Below, piece by piece: positions 8,371-18,236 of a DNA stretch of 64,000 nucleotides. Under the pieces are notes generated by a model. It searched no databases. It was not told the origin of the DNA and saw nothing but the letters and a program-made list of their open reading frames with translations. The first letter of the stretch is position 1. Each line of letters begins with the position of its first letter. A program made the translations under genes and the position numbers. The stretch comes from JADKAV01 sp963704075 (GTDB taxonomy: Bacteria > Actinomycetota > Actinomycetes > S36-B12 > UBA10799): positions 1 to 64,000 of the forward strand of contig CAVPGV010000001.1 in assembly GCA_963704075.1 (NCBI GenBank), given 5' to 3'.

Positions 8371-9909
8371 TCAGTGGAGGATTTCCGCGTACTGCAGATG
8401 GCTGAATGTAGCCTGCGCGTTGACCACCCTCAGGCCGACCTGCCCTGCGGCGAACGTGTCGTCTTGGGCCCGCACGGCCACGTCGCCCACGCGAGCTGAC
8501 AGTTGTGGGCCGTTCGCTGTGACTTCGAGGCGGTAGCGGCCGTCGGCCGATCGTGGCAGATTCGCCGAGACCAGTTCGCGCCAGTTCGTCCCGTCGGTGC
8601 GGCCGATCAGCAGGCGCTCGTCCTCGGTGATGATCCCGGCGAAGTATCCGAGTTGGCAGTCGTAGCCGAGGGTGGGCCGAGACACCCGGAACAGGATCCC
8701 GACGTCGCGCTGATCGGCGGCGATATCGATCTCCACCTCGATGTGGAGGTTCCCCGGTGCCGGGTCGGTGAGCAGCACCTTCTCCCCGCACCGATACAGG
8801 TTGGCCGGGTCCTGCGGAACCTGCCCGAGGGTCATTCCGTCCGGCGAGAAGTCGATGAGCTGATGGTGGCCGAGGAAGTGCATGTCGGCCGTGGGCTCGG
8901 TGAGTTCCAGGGTGCGCTGCGGCCAGTGTTCGCGGTCGGGCGTCCCCCGCGGCACAGGGACCTCGTCCATCGCTGCGCCGAACACGGGACGGCCCCGGTG
9001 CCACGAGAACGGCTGGATACTCACCTGTCGCTGCCAACCGGGCGCGTGGTCGACCTTGCTGTGGTACACCAACCAGTGCTGCGTCCCGTCCGGGGACCGA
9101 ACGGTGGTGGCGTGTCCGACTCCGGGTCGGTTCGACGTGCCGACGAACGCCGGCTGCGGGTACTTGTGCCAGGCCTCGGGATCCAGCGGGTTCGGCCCGC
9201 GCAGCTCCAATCGACCGATGCAGTAGGAGGGCAGCCAGGACGCGCTCGCCGAGAAGAGCAGATTCACCTGCCCGTCGTGTTCGAAGACCTGGGGCCCCTC
9301 GTTGAGGCCCTTGCTCTGCGGCCCGTCCACCCGCTCCCAGTCGAAGTCGTCGTTGTCCGTCAGTCTCGTGCGCGGCGCTGCCACTGTTGTCGGGTCGGCC
9401 ATGGGGGCGATGTACAGCTGCTGGACATCGTCGTCGGTTCCGGCCCAACCGGACCAGACCCCGTATAGCGCGTCGTCGTGCTCCAAGACGGTGAAGTCGA
9501 TCGCCCAGCGGTTGTCGGACCGCAGAGCCGGATCGTCCCCGGTGTAGAGCGGGCCGCGCAGTTCATAGGCCCCGAACGGGTCCTGCCCGGAGCTGACCAG
9601 TACGAACACCCGGTGGTTGGCGTTGTCCCCGTCCGACGCTGCGAAGTAGATGTACCATCGTCCGTCGATCAGGTGCAGTTCGGGCGCCCACACCTGCCGG
9701 GAAGCCGGGCCTTTTTCCGGGGCCGTCCACACGACGCGCTTCGGACCCGGGGCATGCAGGTCGGGACCCCGATGAAGCGCCACGGCACGGTTGCCGTCGG
9801 CGAAACACCACAGGTACTCGTCCTCCCATCGGACCACCGACGGATCCGCGCCTTCCATGATCGGGTTGAGAATGCCGTTGGATGTCGTGCTCAGAAGCTG
9901 TGGCCACAC
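8371..9909 (-). CDS. GH43-like glycoside hydrolase with C-terminal jelly-roll domain
   Basis: A 512-residue protein. The N-terminal half has the five-bladed propeller features of GH43-type enzymes: an early NPIMEGADPSVVRW aspartate, VWAPELHLIDGRWYIYF, and AIDFTVLEHDDALYGVWSGW. The last about 190 residues resemble a laminin-G/concanavalin-type domain, as in many arabinofuranosidases and xylosidases. No signal peptide is seen, which is odd for a polysaccharide hydrolase. The GTG start (9907-9909) is 7 bases from a TACCTT -10-like box on this strand, suggesting a leaderless transcript. The stop lies 7 bases after the convergent ATPase gene. Confidence 0.8.
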   Translation of the reverse strand: MWPQLLSTTSNGILNPIMEGADPSVVRWEDEYLWCFADGNRAVALHRGPDLHAPGPKRVVWTAPEKGPASRQVWAPELHLIDGRWYIYFAASDGDNANHRVFVLVSSGQDPFGAYELRGPLYTGDDPALRSDNRWAIDFTVLEHDDALYGVWSGWAGTDDDVQQLYIAPMADPTTVAAPRTRLTDNDDFDWERVDGPQSKGLNEGPQVFEHDGQVNLLFSASASWLPSYCIGRLELRGPNPLDPEAWHKYPQPAFVGTSNRPGVGHATTVRSPDGTQHWLVYHSKVDHAPGWQRQVSIQPFSWHRGRPVFGAAMDEVPVPRGTPDREHWPQRTLELTEPTADMHFLGHHQLIDFSPDGMTLGQVPQDPANLYRCGEKVLLTDPAPGNLHIEVEIDIAADQRDVGILFRVSRPTLGYDCQLGYFAGIITEDERLLIGRTDGTNWRELVSANLPRSADGRYRLEVTANGPQLSARVGDVAVRAQDDTFAAGQVGLRVVNAQATFSHLQYAEILH

Positions 9910-10029
9910 GGGGTGGAAGGTAGCACGCGGGCACCGCGCCGCCTGCCTGCCCTCGTTAGGATCGGCGTCGGGGGTCAGGATGGGTAGGGCAACGGAACGG
10001 TTCGACCGAGGCGACGATTGGCTGGCAGC

Positions 10030-12214
10030 GTGAGCGCATTGACCGAGACGCCGAGGGGGGCCTCGGATACCGCGGGCGAGGCCGGTCCTCGCACACGGGG
10101 CCTCAACAGTGCGTTCCTGGCCGTCGCAGTGGCCCTGACCTCGCTGCTTCCGATGGTGAAGACGCCGAGCTTCTACTTCTGGGACGACACCGCCGCGTCG
10201 TTCGTACCCATCTGGCACCGGATCGGGGAACTCGTCAGCGAAGGCCAGTTCCCGCTCCTGCAGATCGACATGTGGCGTGGCGGCAACCTCCCCGCGGAAG
10301 CCGCTGCCGGGATCTACAACCCGTTGGTACTGGTGCTGTCGGCGCTCACCAGTCACATCAACGACTTGGCGCTGACCGCCTGGGCGTTCAAGGTGCCTTT
10401 CCTGGTCCTGTTGGCGATCGGGGTCTTCTTGCTCGCGATCGACTTCGGCAGCGATCGCAGGATCGCACTGCTCGTCGGTTATGTCGCGCCCTTCGCCGGG
10501 TTCACCCTGTGGTCCGAGGCCTCCACGTGGGTCGCGGGCCTGATGATCCTGTCCTTCTACCCCTGGATCTGGCGGGCCGCGCGGCGGATGGTGCGCGGCG
10601 AGGGCGGAGTCCTTGCGTTCGTGATCCCCGGTGTGCTTTGCCTCACCGTCGGCAATCCGTACGCCGTGTTCACCGTTGCCACAGCGGTCCTCGGGGCGTT
10701 GGTCGAGGGCTGGGTCGACGGGGCCCGCAAGCGCTTGTGGCTGCTGGTGGGGTCCGGAATTGCAGTCCTGCTGGTCGAGATCCCCGTGCTCCTGCCGTTC
10801 GTGATGACCTACAGCGTGGGCTACCGCGAGCCTGGCGCCATCTTCAACGACGACTTCCTGCGCCCGGGCCTGACCGACCTGGTGGGTCTGAGTAATCCGG
10901 TGCTGCAGCCCTTCATGCCCTACTTCAGTTTCGACTTCCTGACCTATCCCGGTGCATATCTGGGCTGGTTCATCGTCCCCACGCTGGCGTGGGTCGCGTG
11001 GCGCGGTGTCCCCGGATCTGCTGCGGGTGCGGTCGAGCCTCGTCGTGACCGGCGCGGTGTGGTTGCTGCTCGTGCTGGCACCCTCCAGCCTCTCTTTCTT
11101 CCGCTGGCCGATCCGGCTGCTGCCCTACCTCTACATCACGATCCTCGTCGCTTGGGCGGTTGTCATGTCCCGTGCACTGGCGCGGGATCATCGGCGGGCC
11201 CGCTGGCTGGCGATGTTCGCCCTCGTGGGCTTCGGCGCGTGGATCGGTTTCGGCGAGCGGCCGGTGGGCGTGCCCTGGCAGTTGGTCGCGGCGCTGGTCA
11301 CCGCCGTTCTGTGCGTGCTGCTGGTGTGGGTGCTGCAGAACCGGCCGAGCAGCGTGGCGCTCGTCGCGATCCCAGCGACGTTCGTGGTCCTGGCGTTGCA
11401 GCTGTTCCGCTTCCCCAGCAACGAGAACGTGACCGATTACGACTTCCCGACCGACACCCGCCTGCTGCAGGCCCAGTATGAAGGCCAGGGCCGGACGCTG
11501 CAGATCGCGGCCGTCCCCGTTCCCTCACCGTCGGCCTATACGGACGTGCTGTTCGGATCGATGCAGAGCGTCGCCGGACGGGAGAGCCCGAACGCCTACA
11601 GCGGCATCGGGTTCGCGGCCATGGACAACGCGCTGTGCATGCTCTACAACGGTCAGACGTGTCCGGAACTGGCGAGCACGGTGTTCGATCCCGTGGGGGC
11701 CACCGGCCGTTCGATGGCCGACTATCTGGCCCTGCGGCAGGTGGTGCTGGCGAAGTGGACCGTGCCGGACCTGCGGATCCCCGACGGCTGGCGACTGGCT
11801 CGGCAGGACGAATACGTCAGCGTCCTGGAACCCGAGCAACCGGTTCCCGACACGTACGGAACGGTGAGCGTCACGGGTCCCGGCGTGGACATCACATCAA
11901 CGGGCCCCGACGCGCGAGGTGCTGAACGGATCGAGTTCGTGAAGGACCAGCCGGCCCGGTGGATCACACTCGCACGACTGAACTGGCCCGGGTACCGCGC
12001 CACTGTCGATGGCCGGCCCGCTGCGCTGCGGGACGGCGCCGGTGGACTCGTTGAGGTGGAACTGCCCGCTGGTACACGCCGCGGCACCCTCGAAGTGAGT
12101 TGGTCGGTGCCGGGTGCGCGGATCAGCGGCGCTGTGGTCGTCGTGACCATCGGGCTGACGATCGGCCTGCTGGTCCTGCGGCGTCGGCTCGGGCCGGACG
12201 CTCAGGACGCCTGA
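10030..12214 (+). CDS. Large YfhO-like multi-spanning membrane protein, interrupted by one frameshift
   Basis: About 728 residues when read across a frameshift. Frame one (10030 to about 11010) has a SFYFWDDTAASFVPIW loop after the first helix and about ten transmembrane helices, the pattern of YfhO/GT-C lipid-linked-sugar transferases. The reading moves to another frame at a run of four C (11010-11013). Removing one C gives a continuous helix-rich protein that continues through LLLVLAPSSLSFFRWPIR to a periplasmic domain and a last helix before 12214. The single homopolymer indel suggests a sequence error. The probable role is transfer of a lipid-linked sugar outside the membrane; this is inference. 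Confidence 0.75.
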
Positions 12215-12305
12215 GGGCTGCCCGCCGGGGACCTGGTCGACGCTCATGTAGCGTGGTTCCGGGGCTGGAGGACGCCCGTCTCGCCTACCGTGGGGGTGGA
12301 ACCGA

Positions 12306-13373
12306 GTGATTCCCGTCGCCAAGCCGATCGTCGGCGATGATGAGAGAGAGGCTGTGGACGCAGTACTGGCCTCTGGAGGCCTGGCCCAGGGCCCACGTGT
12401 CGCGCAGTTCGAAGAAGGCTTCTCCGAGTGGGTGGATGGTGCCACCTGCGTCGCGGTGAACTCCGGCACATCGGCACTGCATCTCGGGATGCTGGCCGCT
12501 GGCATCGGCCCCGGTGACGAGGTGATCGTCCCCTCCTTCACCTTCGCAGCGACCGCCAACGCTGTGGCGCTGACCGGTGCCACCCCGGTCTTCGTGGACA
12601 TCGACCCCGTGACCTTCTGTATCGACCCCAAGGCGGTCGAGGCGGCGATCACGCCCAGATCGCGGGCTGTGGTGCCGGTCCACTTGTACGGCCACCCCGC
12701 CGACATGACGGCGTTGATCCCGATGGCGCAGGAGCACGGGCTCACGATCATCGAGGACGCCGCTCAGGCCCACGGTGCCCAGTGGGATGGCAAGGCAGTC
12801 GGTTCCTTCGGAACCGTGGGCGCGTTCTCGTTCTATCCCACAAAGAACATGACATCCGGTGAGGGAGGCATGGTCACGACCCGCGACCCTGCTGTGGCGA
12901 GGGCCGTAAGGCTGTTGCGCAACCAAGGGATGGAGGCGCGCTACGAGAACGAGGTGGTGGGCCTGAACAACCGCATGACGGACATCCACGCGGCGATCGG
13001 GATCGCGCAGTTGGGCAAACTCCGTCGTTGGACCGAGCAGCGCCGCGAGAACGCACAGTTCCTATCGTCGAATGTGCGGGGTGTCATCTGCCCCACCGAG
13101 GCCCCGGATGCGGTCCACGTGTTCCACCAATACACGATTCGGGTACCGGGTGACCGTGACGGTTTCGCTGCCGAACTGCAGCAGCGAGGAGTCGGAAGCG
13201 GGGTCTACTACCCGATCCCGGTGCACCGGCTGCCCTCGTTCGGTTTGGACATCGATCTGCCCGTCACCGAGCAGGTGGCGTCCGACTGCCTGTCGTTGCC
13301 GGTCCATCCGTCGCTGAGCCGCGATGATCTGGAGCGGATCGTCGCGGCAGTCAACGAAGTGGCAGGAGAGTGA
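12306..13373 (+). CDS. DegT/DnrJ/EryC1 PLP sugar aminotransferase (WbpE-like)
   Basis: A 355-residue fold-type I aminotransferase of nucleotide sugars. Phosphate-binding NSGTSALHLG is at 52-61, the ring-stacking and pyridine-binding region is EDAAQAHGA (Asp151), and the Schiff-base lysine is Lys180 in FYPTKNMTSGEGG. GTG start after a GGTGGA ribosome site. It overlaps or abuts a Gfo/Idh dehydrogenase and then a hexapeptide acyltransferase. The same trio makes 3-amino (or 3-acetamido) sugars in the Wbp pathway: oxidation at C3, transamination, acylation. The exact sugar cannot be read. Confidence 0.88.
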   Translation: MIPVAKPIVGDDEREAVDAVLASGGLAQGPRVAQFEEGFSEWVDGATCVAVNSGTSALHLGMLAAGIGPGDEVIVPSFTFAATANAVALTGATPVFVDIDPVTFCIDPKAVEAAITPRSRAVVPVHLYGHPADMTALIPMAQEHGLTIIEDAAQAHGAQWDGKAVGSFGTVGAFSFYPTKNMTSGEGGMVTTRDPAVARAVRLLRNQGMEARYENEVVGLNNRMTDIHAAIGIAQLGKLRRWTEQRRENAQFLSSNVRGVICPTEAPDAVHVFHQYTIRVPGDRDGFAAELQQRGVGSGVYYPIPVHRLPSFGLDIDLPVTEQVASDCLSLPVHPSLSRDDLERIVAAVNEVAGE

Positions 13374-13375
13374 CG

Positions 13376-14377
13376 ATGACGATCAGAGCGGCCGTGATCG
13401 GCCTGGGACACATGGGACGCAACCATGCGCGCGTGCTGTCCAACGGTGTCGACGGCGTGGAGTTGGTAGCCGCAATGGATACCCAAGGGGACCGTTTCGG
13501 GGTCGCTCGCCAGGTTCCGGTGGTACCGACGGTCGACGAACTCCTCGAGCAGGACATCGACTACGCGGTCGTTTCTGTGCCCACGTTCGCCCACGAGGAC
13601 ATCGCCGTGCGGCTCGCGGACGCCGGCGTCCACACTCTCATCGAGAAGCCGCTGGCGCCATCGGCCGAGTCCGGCCACCACATTCGGCAGGCGTTCGAGG
13701 GTACTGGCCTGGTTGCCGGGGTCGGCCACGTCGAACGGTTCAACCCGGCCCTGCGGCAGATGCGTTCACGTATCGCGCAGGGGGAGATCGGCGCGGTCTT
13801 CCAGATCAGCACGCGGCGCCAGGGTCCGTTCCCGGCCCGGATCGCCGACGTCGGGGTCGTCGCCGACCTCGCGGCACACGACATCGACCTGACCGCCTGG
13901 CTGACCGATTCGCACTACGTGTCGGTGAGCGCCCACACCGCCCACAAGAGCGGTCGGGAACACGAAGACCTGATCGCGGGTATCGGAATGCTCGCCAACG
14001 GAGTGGTCACCAATCATCTGGTCAACTGGCTGTCCCCGCAGAAGGAGCGGTCCACGATCGTGCTGGGTGAGAAGGGCATGCTGGTCGCGGACACGTTGAC
14101 CGCGGATCTCACGCTCCACCGCAACGGCACGATCGAGTCCGAATGGGACGCTCTTGGGGTTTTCCGCGGGGTGTCGGAAGGGGACAGCATCCGGTACGCA
14201 TTCCCCAAGCCGGAACCCCTGATGGTGGAACACGAGACGATGCGTGACGCGATCATCGGGAAGCCGGCCGACATCGTCGGGCTGCAGGAAGCCACCCGGA
14301 CGGTGGTCGTGGTGGAAGCGATGCTGGAATCGGCGCGGACCGACCGCACCGTCGATCTGACGGGAGCCATGGTGTGA
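13376..14377 (+). CDS. Gfo/Idh/MocA-family oxidoreductase (WbpB-like sugar dehydrogenase)
   Basis: A 333-residue NAD(P)-dependent dehydrogenase. The Rossmann motif is AVIGLGHMGRNHARVL at the N-terminus, the conserved EKPLA segment follows at about residues 95-100, and GVGHVERFNPA and DLAAHDIDL carry catalytic-domain residues. I chose ATG 13376 because AGGAG lies 7 bases upstream; a GTG at 13370 overlaps the previous stop. Next to a DegT aminotransferase and an acyltransferase, it is best read as the C3 (or C4) dehydrogenase of an amino-sugar pathway, as WbpB is for UDP-GlcNAcA. Confidence 0.87.
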   Translation: MTIRAAVIGLGHMGRNHARVLSNGVDGVELVAAMDTQGDRFGVARQVPVVPTVDELLEQDIDYAVVSVPTFAHEDIAVRLADAGVHTLIEKPLAPSAESGHHIRQAFEGTGLVAGVGHVERFNPALRQMRSRIAQGEIGAVFQISTRRQGPFPARIADVGVVADLAAHDIDLTAWLTDSHYVSVSAHTAHKSGREHEDLIAGIGMLANGVVTNHLVNWLSPQKERSTIVLGEKGMLVADTLTADLTLHRNGTIESEWDALGVFRGVSEGDSIRYAFPKPEPLMVEHETMRDAIIGKPADIVGLQEATRTVVVVEAMLESARTDRTVDLTGAMV

Positions 14378-15069
14378 ATCGGATCCACCCGACCGCCCAA
14401 CTCATCGGCGACGTACACCTCGGCGAGGACAACGTCATCGGTCCGCATGCAGTACTGATCGGACCTGTGCAGTTGGGCTCGCGCAACTGGATCGGGCCCG
14501 GGGTCTGGATGGGCACCCCGGGTGAACAGCGCGGGGGTCCACACCCAGCGGGGTGGGACCCGTCCGACCAACCGCTGGCGGGAGTCCGGGTCGGCGACGA
14601 CACCGTCATCCGGGAGGGTGTGTCCGTGCAGGTCTCGACGGACTCGCCGACCGTGATAGGAAGCAGGTGCTACCTGATGACGAAGAGCCACGTGCCGCAC
14701 GACGCCGTTCTTGCCGACGACGTCACGGTGGCCGTGGGTGCGGTCATCGGTGGCCACAGTGTTGTCCTGGACGGCGCGAACATCGGACTCAACGCCGCTC
14801 TTCACCAATTCAGCGTCGTGGGAGCCGGGGCGATGATCGGGATGGGATCGATCGTGACCAAGCACGTGCCCCCGTTCGCGATGGCCTTCGGCGTGCCAGC
14901 CAAAGTGCGCGGGGCGAACCGAGTGGGTTTATCCCGACGAGGCGTCGACGATACGACGATCGCATCCCTCGAGCAGGGTCTCGTCAGCGGGGAGCTCGCG
15001 TCGTATCCGGAGTTGTTGCAGCCCCACCTGGACCAGTACGTGGCGGCCGTGGCCGGCATGGGCCACTGA
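14374..15069 (+). CDS. LpxA-type hexapeptide-repeat acyltransferase
   Basis: A 231-residue left-handed beta-helix protein. The hexapeptide pattern runs from IHPTAQLIGDVHLGEDNVIG through VIGGHSVVLDGANIGLNAA. A catalytic-type histidine is likely in the SHVPHD region, as in LpxA and related sugar N-acyltransferases. An insert between residues 50 and 70 (GGPHPAGWDPSDQ) is unusual and could form a specificity loop. GTG start overlapping the dehydrogenase stop by 4 bases. It probably acylates the amino group made by the upstream aminotransferase. Confidence 0.85.
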   Translation: MNRIHPTAQLIGDVHLGEDNVIGPHAVLIGPVQLGSRNWIGPGVWMGTPGEQRGGPHPAGWDPSDQPLAGVRVGDDTVIREGVSVQVSTDSPTVIGSRCYLMTKSHVPHDAVLADDVTVAVGAVIGGHSVVLDGANIGLNAALHQFSVVGAGAMIGMGSIVTKHVPPFAMAFGVPAKVRGANRVGLSRRGVDDTTIASLEQGLVSGELASYPELLQPHLDQYVAAVAGMGH

Positions 15070-15177
15070 CGGTCGCCACCGGCTTCACCGGACGCGCGCG
15101 TTCGGTGGGCTACCCTGACTGAAGGCAAGGGTCCCGAGATCCCGACCAGCAGTACCGGACCCGTGAGGGGAGTTGTT

Positions 15178-16146
15178 GTGACGACGCGAGACACTTCGCG
15201 CTCGACGGTCTCCCTGATGATCCCGGCACTCAACGAAGAGGATTCCGCCGCCTTGGTGGTCGGACGGCTCGATCAGATCCGTCAGCAGAATCCTGCCTAC
15301 GACTTCGACGTGGTACTGGTGGACGACGGCTCGACCGACCACACCGCGGATGTCTTCGCCAAGGAGTTGGACTCCGCAGGATTCCCGTTCGTGATCCTGC
15401 AGTTCAGCCGGAACTTCGGATCCCACGCGGCGATCACGGCCGCGGTGGACGACTGCCGCTCGGACGCCGCGATCACGCTCAGCGCTGATCTCCAGGAGCC
15501 GAGTTCACTCGTCCGCGACATGCTCGACGCATGGGAGTCGGGCTCGGACGTGGTGTGGGCAGTGCGGGGCGCGAGAGTGGACGCCGGCAAGACCGAGTCC
15601 GGCGCGGCGAAGGGCTTCAGCAAGTTGCTGGCCGAGAACTCCGAGATCCCCAACTACCCTGGCGCGGGACCGTCCCAGGTACTGCTGTCGCGGGCGGTCC
15701 TTGCTCAACTGCGAACGCTGCGCGAGAGTAACCGGAACATCCTCGGACTCATCGCATGGCTCGGATTCCCCCAGAGCACGGTGAGCTTCCAGCAGGAGAG
15801 TCGGGCCGTCGGTACGTCCCGCTGGAACAACGCCAAGCGGGCCAAACTCGCCGTCGACTCATTCGTGGGGCACTCCCGGGCTCCGCTTCGGATGGTCCTG
15901 ATCGCCGCGATGGGTACGGGAGTTCTTGCGCTGTTGCTGTGGATCGCGACGTTGGTTGCGGTTTTCACCGGTGCCGCGGTGGCAGGCTGGGCGGTGTCAG
16001 CTTCGGTCTTCACGGTCACGTCGGTGCAGTTGTCCGCCATCAGTGTTCTGGGTGCCTATGTATGGCGCGGCGGGTACGACGCCCGCAGCCGTCCCGTCTA
16101 CGTGGTGTCCCGCACGCTGCGCGATTCCAGGAGTGAGCATGAGTGA
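15178..16146 (+). CDS. Membrane GT2 glycosyltransferase (GtrB/ArnC/DPM-like)
   Basis: A 322-residue polyprenyl-phosphate glycosyltransferase. The GT-A domain shows MIPALNEED, VDDGSTDHT and the metal motif SADLQEP, followed by two C-terminal transmembrane helices (about residues 240-300), the GtrB/ArnC topology. GTG 15178 is chosen because GGGGAG sits 6 bases upstream; a GTG at 15163 is also in frame. A TACCCT -10-like box lies near 15112. It overlaps the following aminotransferase by 8 bases. It probably loads an activated sugar onto a polyprenyl phosphate for use outside the membrane. Confidence 0.87.
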   Translation: MTTRDTSRSTVSLMIPALNEEDSAALVVGRLDQIRQQNPAYDFDVVLVDDGSTDHTADVFAKELDSAGFPFVILQFSRNFGSHAAITAAVDDCRSDAAITLSADLQEPSSLVRDMLDAWESGSDVVWAVRGARVDAGKTESGAAKGFSKLLAENSEIPNYPGAGPSQVLLSRAVLAQLRTLRESNRNILGLIAWLGFPQSTVSFQQESRAVGTSRWNNAKRAKLAVDSFVGHSRAPLRMVLIAAMGTGVLALLLWIATLVAVFTGAAVAGWAVSASVFTVTSVQLSAISVLGAYVWRGGYDARSRPVYVVSRTLRDSRSEHE

Positions 16147-17305
16147 CGACGTTGTTGTTCTCGGCCAGCCCACATTCGGCGACGAAGAGATCGAGGCGCT
16201 GGCCGAGGTGCTGCGCTCCGGCTGGGTCGCGGGACAGGGACCGGTGGGAGCGAAGTTCGAGGCAGCCTTCGCGAGCCTGACGGATGCGGCGGGCGCACTG
16301 GCCGTCAACAACTGCACGGCGGCGCTGCATCTGGCCTTCATGACTCTGGGAGCCGGACCCGGTGATGAGGTCATCGTCGCGGACTACACGTTCCCTGCAA
16401 CCGGCCACGCTGTCTCGTTCACCGGCGCAAAGCCGGTCTTTGCGGATGTGCGACCGGATATCTGGACGATCGATCCGCAATCTGCGGCGGCTCTGGTGAA
16501 CGAGCGGACCGTGGGCATCGCTGCCGTCGACCTGGCTGGGCAGCCGGCGGACTACGATGAGCTACGCCATCTGGCTGACAAGCACGGGTTATGGCTCGTG
16601 GAGGATGCTGCTGCCGCCGCCGGGGCCACCTACCATGGACGCCCCGCAGGCAGTCTCGCGGATGCCGCTGCCTTCAGTTTCCACGGCCGCAAAGGCATCA
16701 CCTGTGGCGAAGGGGGGGCCCTGACCTCCGACCGTGAGGACCTCATCTCCCATGCCCGCAAGCTCCACGCCTTCGGCATCGAGGGTGCCCGCAGCCGACA
16801 GGCCGCGGTCGACCTGCCGGTACCGGAGTTCGACGAACTGGGATACAACTACAAGCTTTCCGAGTTGGCCTCGGCGGTTATGCTGGTCCAGTTGCAGAGG
16901 TTGCCCGACCTCATCGCCCGTCGCCGCCACGTGGCGGCCTCGTACCGGGCGAGGCTGAAGGACGTCGAGCAGTTGAGACTGCCGCTCGAATTACCGGATC
17001 GCACCTCGGTGTGGCAGTCGTACATCGTCGAACTGGATCCGGCCCTGCAACGCGGCAGTATCGCGAGGTACCTGCGTGAGCGCGGAATCCAGTGCAACAT
17101 CGGGACCTACGCCTCCCACGTCCAGCCCTTGTATGAGAGTTCCGAGCACTGCCCGGTGAGTGCGGGGATATTCGAACGGCACATGGCCATCCCGATGCAC
17201 GCGAACCTAACCGACGACGACGTCGACCGGGTCAGTGCCACCCTTCGCGACGCCATCGCTGCATCCCGCGAGCAACCCCGCCCCATGGAGGAGATCCGTG
17301 TCTGA
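16139..17305 (+). CDS. Second DegT/DnrJ/EryC1 PLP sugar aminotransferase
   Basis: A 388-residue aminotransferase homologous to the gene at 12306 but clearly diverged. NNCTAALHLAF forms the phosphate cup, Asp156 lies in LVEDAAAAAGA, and Lys185 in FHGRKGITCGEGG is the PLP lysine. The ATG start follows AGGAGTGAGC inside the end of the GT2 gene. Its last codons overlap the SDR start. Two DegT enzymes in one locus imply two amino sugars, or two positions aminated on one sugar. Confidence 0.88.
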   Translation: MSDDVVVLGQPTFGDEEIEALAEVLRSGWVAGQGPVGAKFEAAFASLTDAAGALAVNNCTAALHLAFMTLGAGPGDEVIVADYTFPATGHAVSFTGAKPVFADVRPDIWTIDPQSAAALVNERTVGIAAVDLAGQPADYDELRHLADKHGLWLVEDAAAAAGATYHGRPAGSLADAAAFSFHGRKGITCGEGGALTSDREDLISHARKLHAFGIEGARSRQAAVDLPVPEFDELGYNYKLSELASAVMLVQLQRLPDLIARRRHVAASYRARLKDVEQLRLPLELPDRTSVWQSYIVELDPALQRGSIARYLRERGIQCNIGTYASHVQPLYESSEHCPVSAGIFERHMAIPMHANLTDDDVDRVSATLRDAIAASREQPRPMEEIRV

Positions 17306-18236
17306 AAACAAGCCTGTCGTCGTGTTCACCGGGGGTGCTGGCTTCATCGGCATGCACGTCCTGCCCATGCTGGTCGACAAGGGCTATCACGTACGGCTCT
17401 TCGACTCCATGACCCATCGCGCGAACCGCGACAAGCTCACCCCGTTCCTCGAGGGCGGTGACGTCGAACTCATCGAGCAGGACGTCCGCTACGGGGATTC
17501 GGTGCAGCGTGCCATGGCTGGCGCCGACAGCGTGATCCACTTCGCCACGGTGTCCATCAACAAGTCGATCACCGATCCGAGCGAGAGCATCGACATCAAC
17601 ATGGTCGGCAACCACAACGTCTTCGCGGCCGCCGCGGCTGCCGGGGTTCGCCGCTTGGTCTTCGCTTCGTCGGCCTCCGTCTACGGGGAGCCCGACAGAC
17701 TCCCCATGCACGAGGACGACCGGCTCAAACCGCAGACCCCGTACTGCATCGGCAAGCGAGCCGGCGAGGATCTGCTCGGCTTCTACCAGAGGAAGGAGGG
17801 CCTGTCCTGGGTAGCACTGCGGTTCTTCAACGTGTACGGCCCCGGCCAGAAGACGTCCGCCTACTACACGTCGGTGATCAACCACTTCGTGAACCGCCTG
17901 CGACAGGGAGAACCGCCCATCGTGGACGGCAGGGGAGAGCAGTCGATGGACTTCGTGCACGTTCACGATGTGGCACGAGCCGTGGTCATGGCCCTGGAAT
18001 CGGAGGGTGACAACGTAGCGGTCAACGTGGGTACCGGCGTGCAGACCTCATTGGCGCAGTTGGCCCAGATCGTGATCGATGCGGTGGGTGTGGACGTGGA
18101 ACCTCAATTCCGACCCCGGGACGTGCTCGTGACCCAGAGGGAGGCGGATGTGAGCCGAGCCCGTGAGGTGCTGGGCTGGGAGCCGACCATCACCGTCGAC
18201 CAGGGGCTGAAGGAACTCGTCCAGGATTCGTTGTGA
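17298..18236 (+). CDS. Nucleotide-sugar epimerase/dehydratase (extended SDR)
   Basis: A 312-residue extended SDR. FTGGAGFIG is at the N-terminus, FASSASVYGEPD carries the catalytic serine region, and YCIGKRAGED is the YxxxK site. RFFNVYGPGQ and MDFVHVHDVARA are the usual nucleotide-sugar epimerase motifs, so a 4-epimerase or 4,6-dehydratase is likely. I chose GTG 17298 because GGAGGAG lies just upstream (17287-17293). Its stop overlaps the next GTG by 4 bases. It continues the amino-sugar unit that starts at 12306. Confidence 0.88.
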   Translation: MSENKPVVVFTGGAGFIGMHVLPMLVDKGYHVRLFDSMTHRANRDKLTPFLEGGDVELIEQDVRYGDSVQRAMAGADSVIHFATVSINKSITDPSESIDINMVGNHNVFAAAAAAGVRRLVFASSASVYGEPDRLPMHEDDRLKPQTPYCIGKRAGEDLLGFYQRKEGLSWVALRFFNVYGPGQKTSAYYTSVINHFVNRLRQGEPPIVDGRGEQSMDFVHVHDVARAVVMALESEGDNVAVNVGTGVQTSLAQLAQIVIDAVGVDVEPQFRPRDVLVTQREADVSRAREVLGWEPTITVDQGLKELVQDSL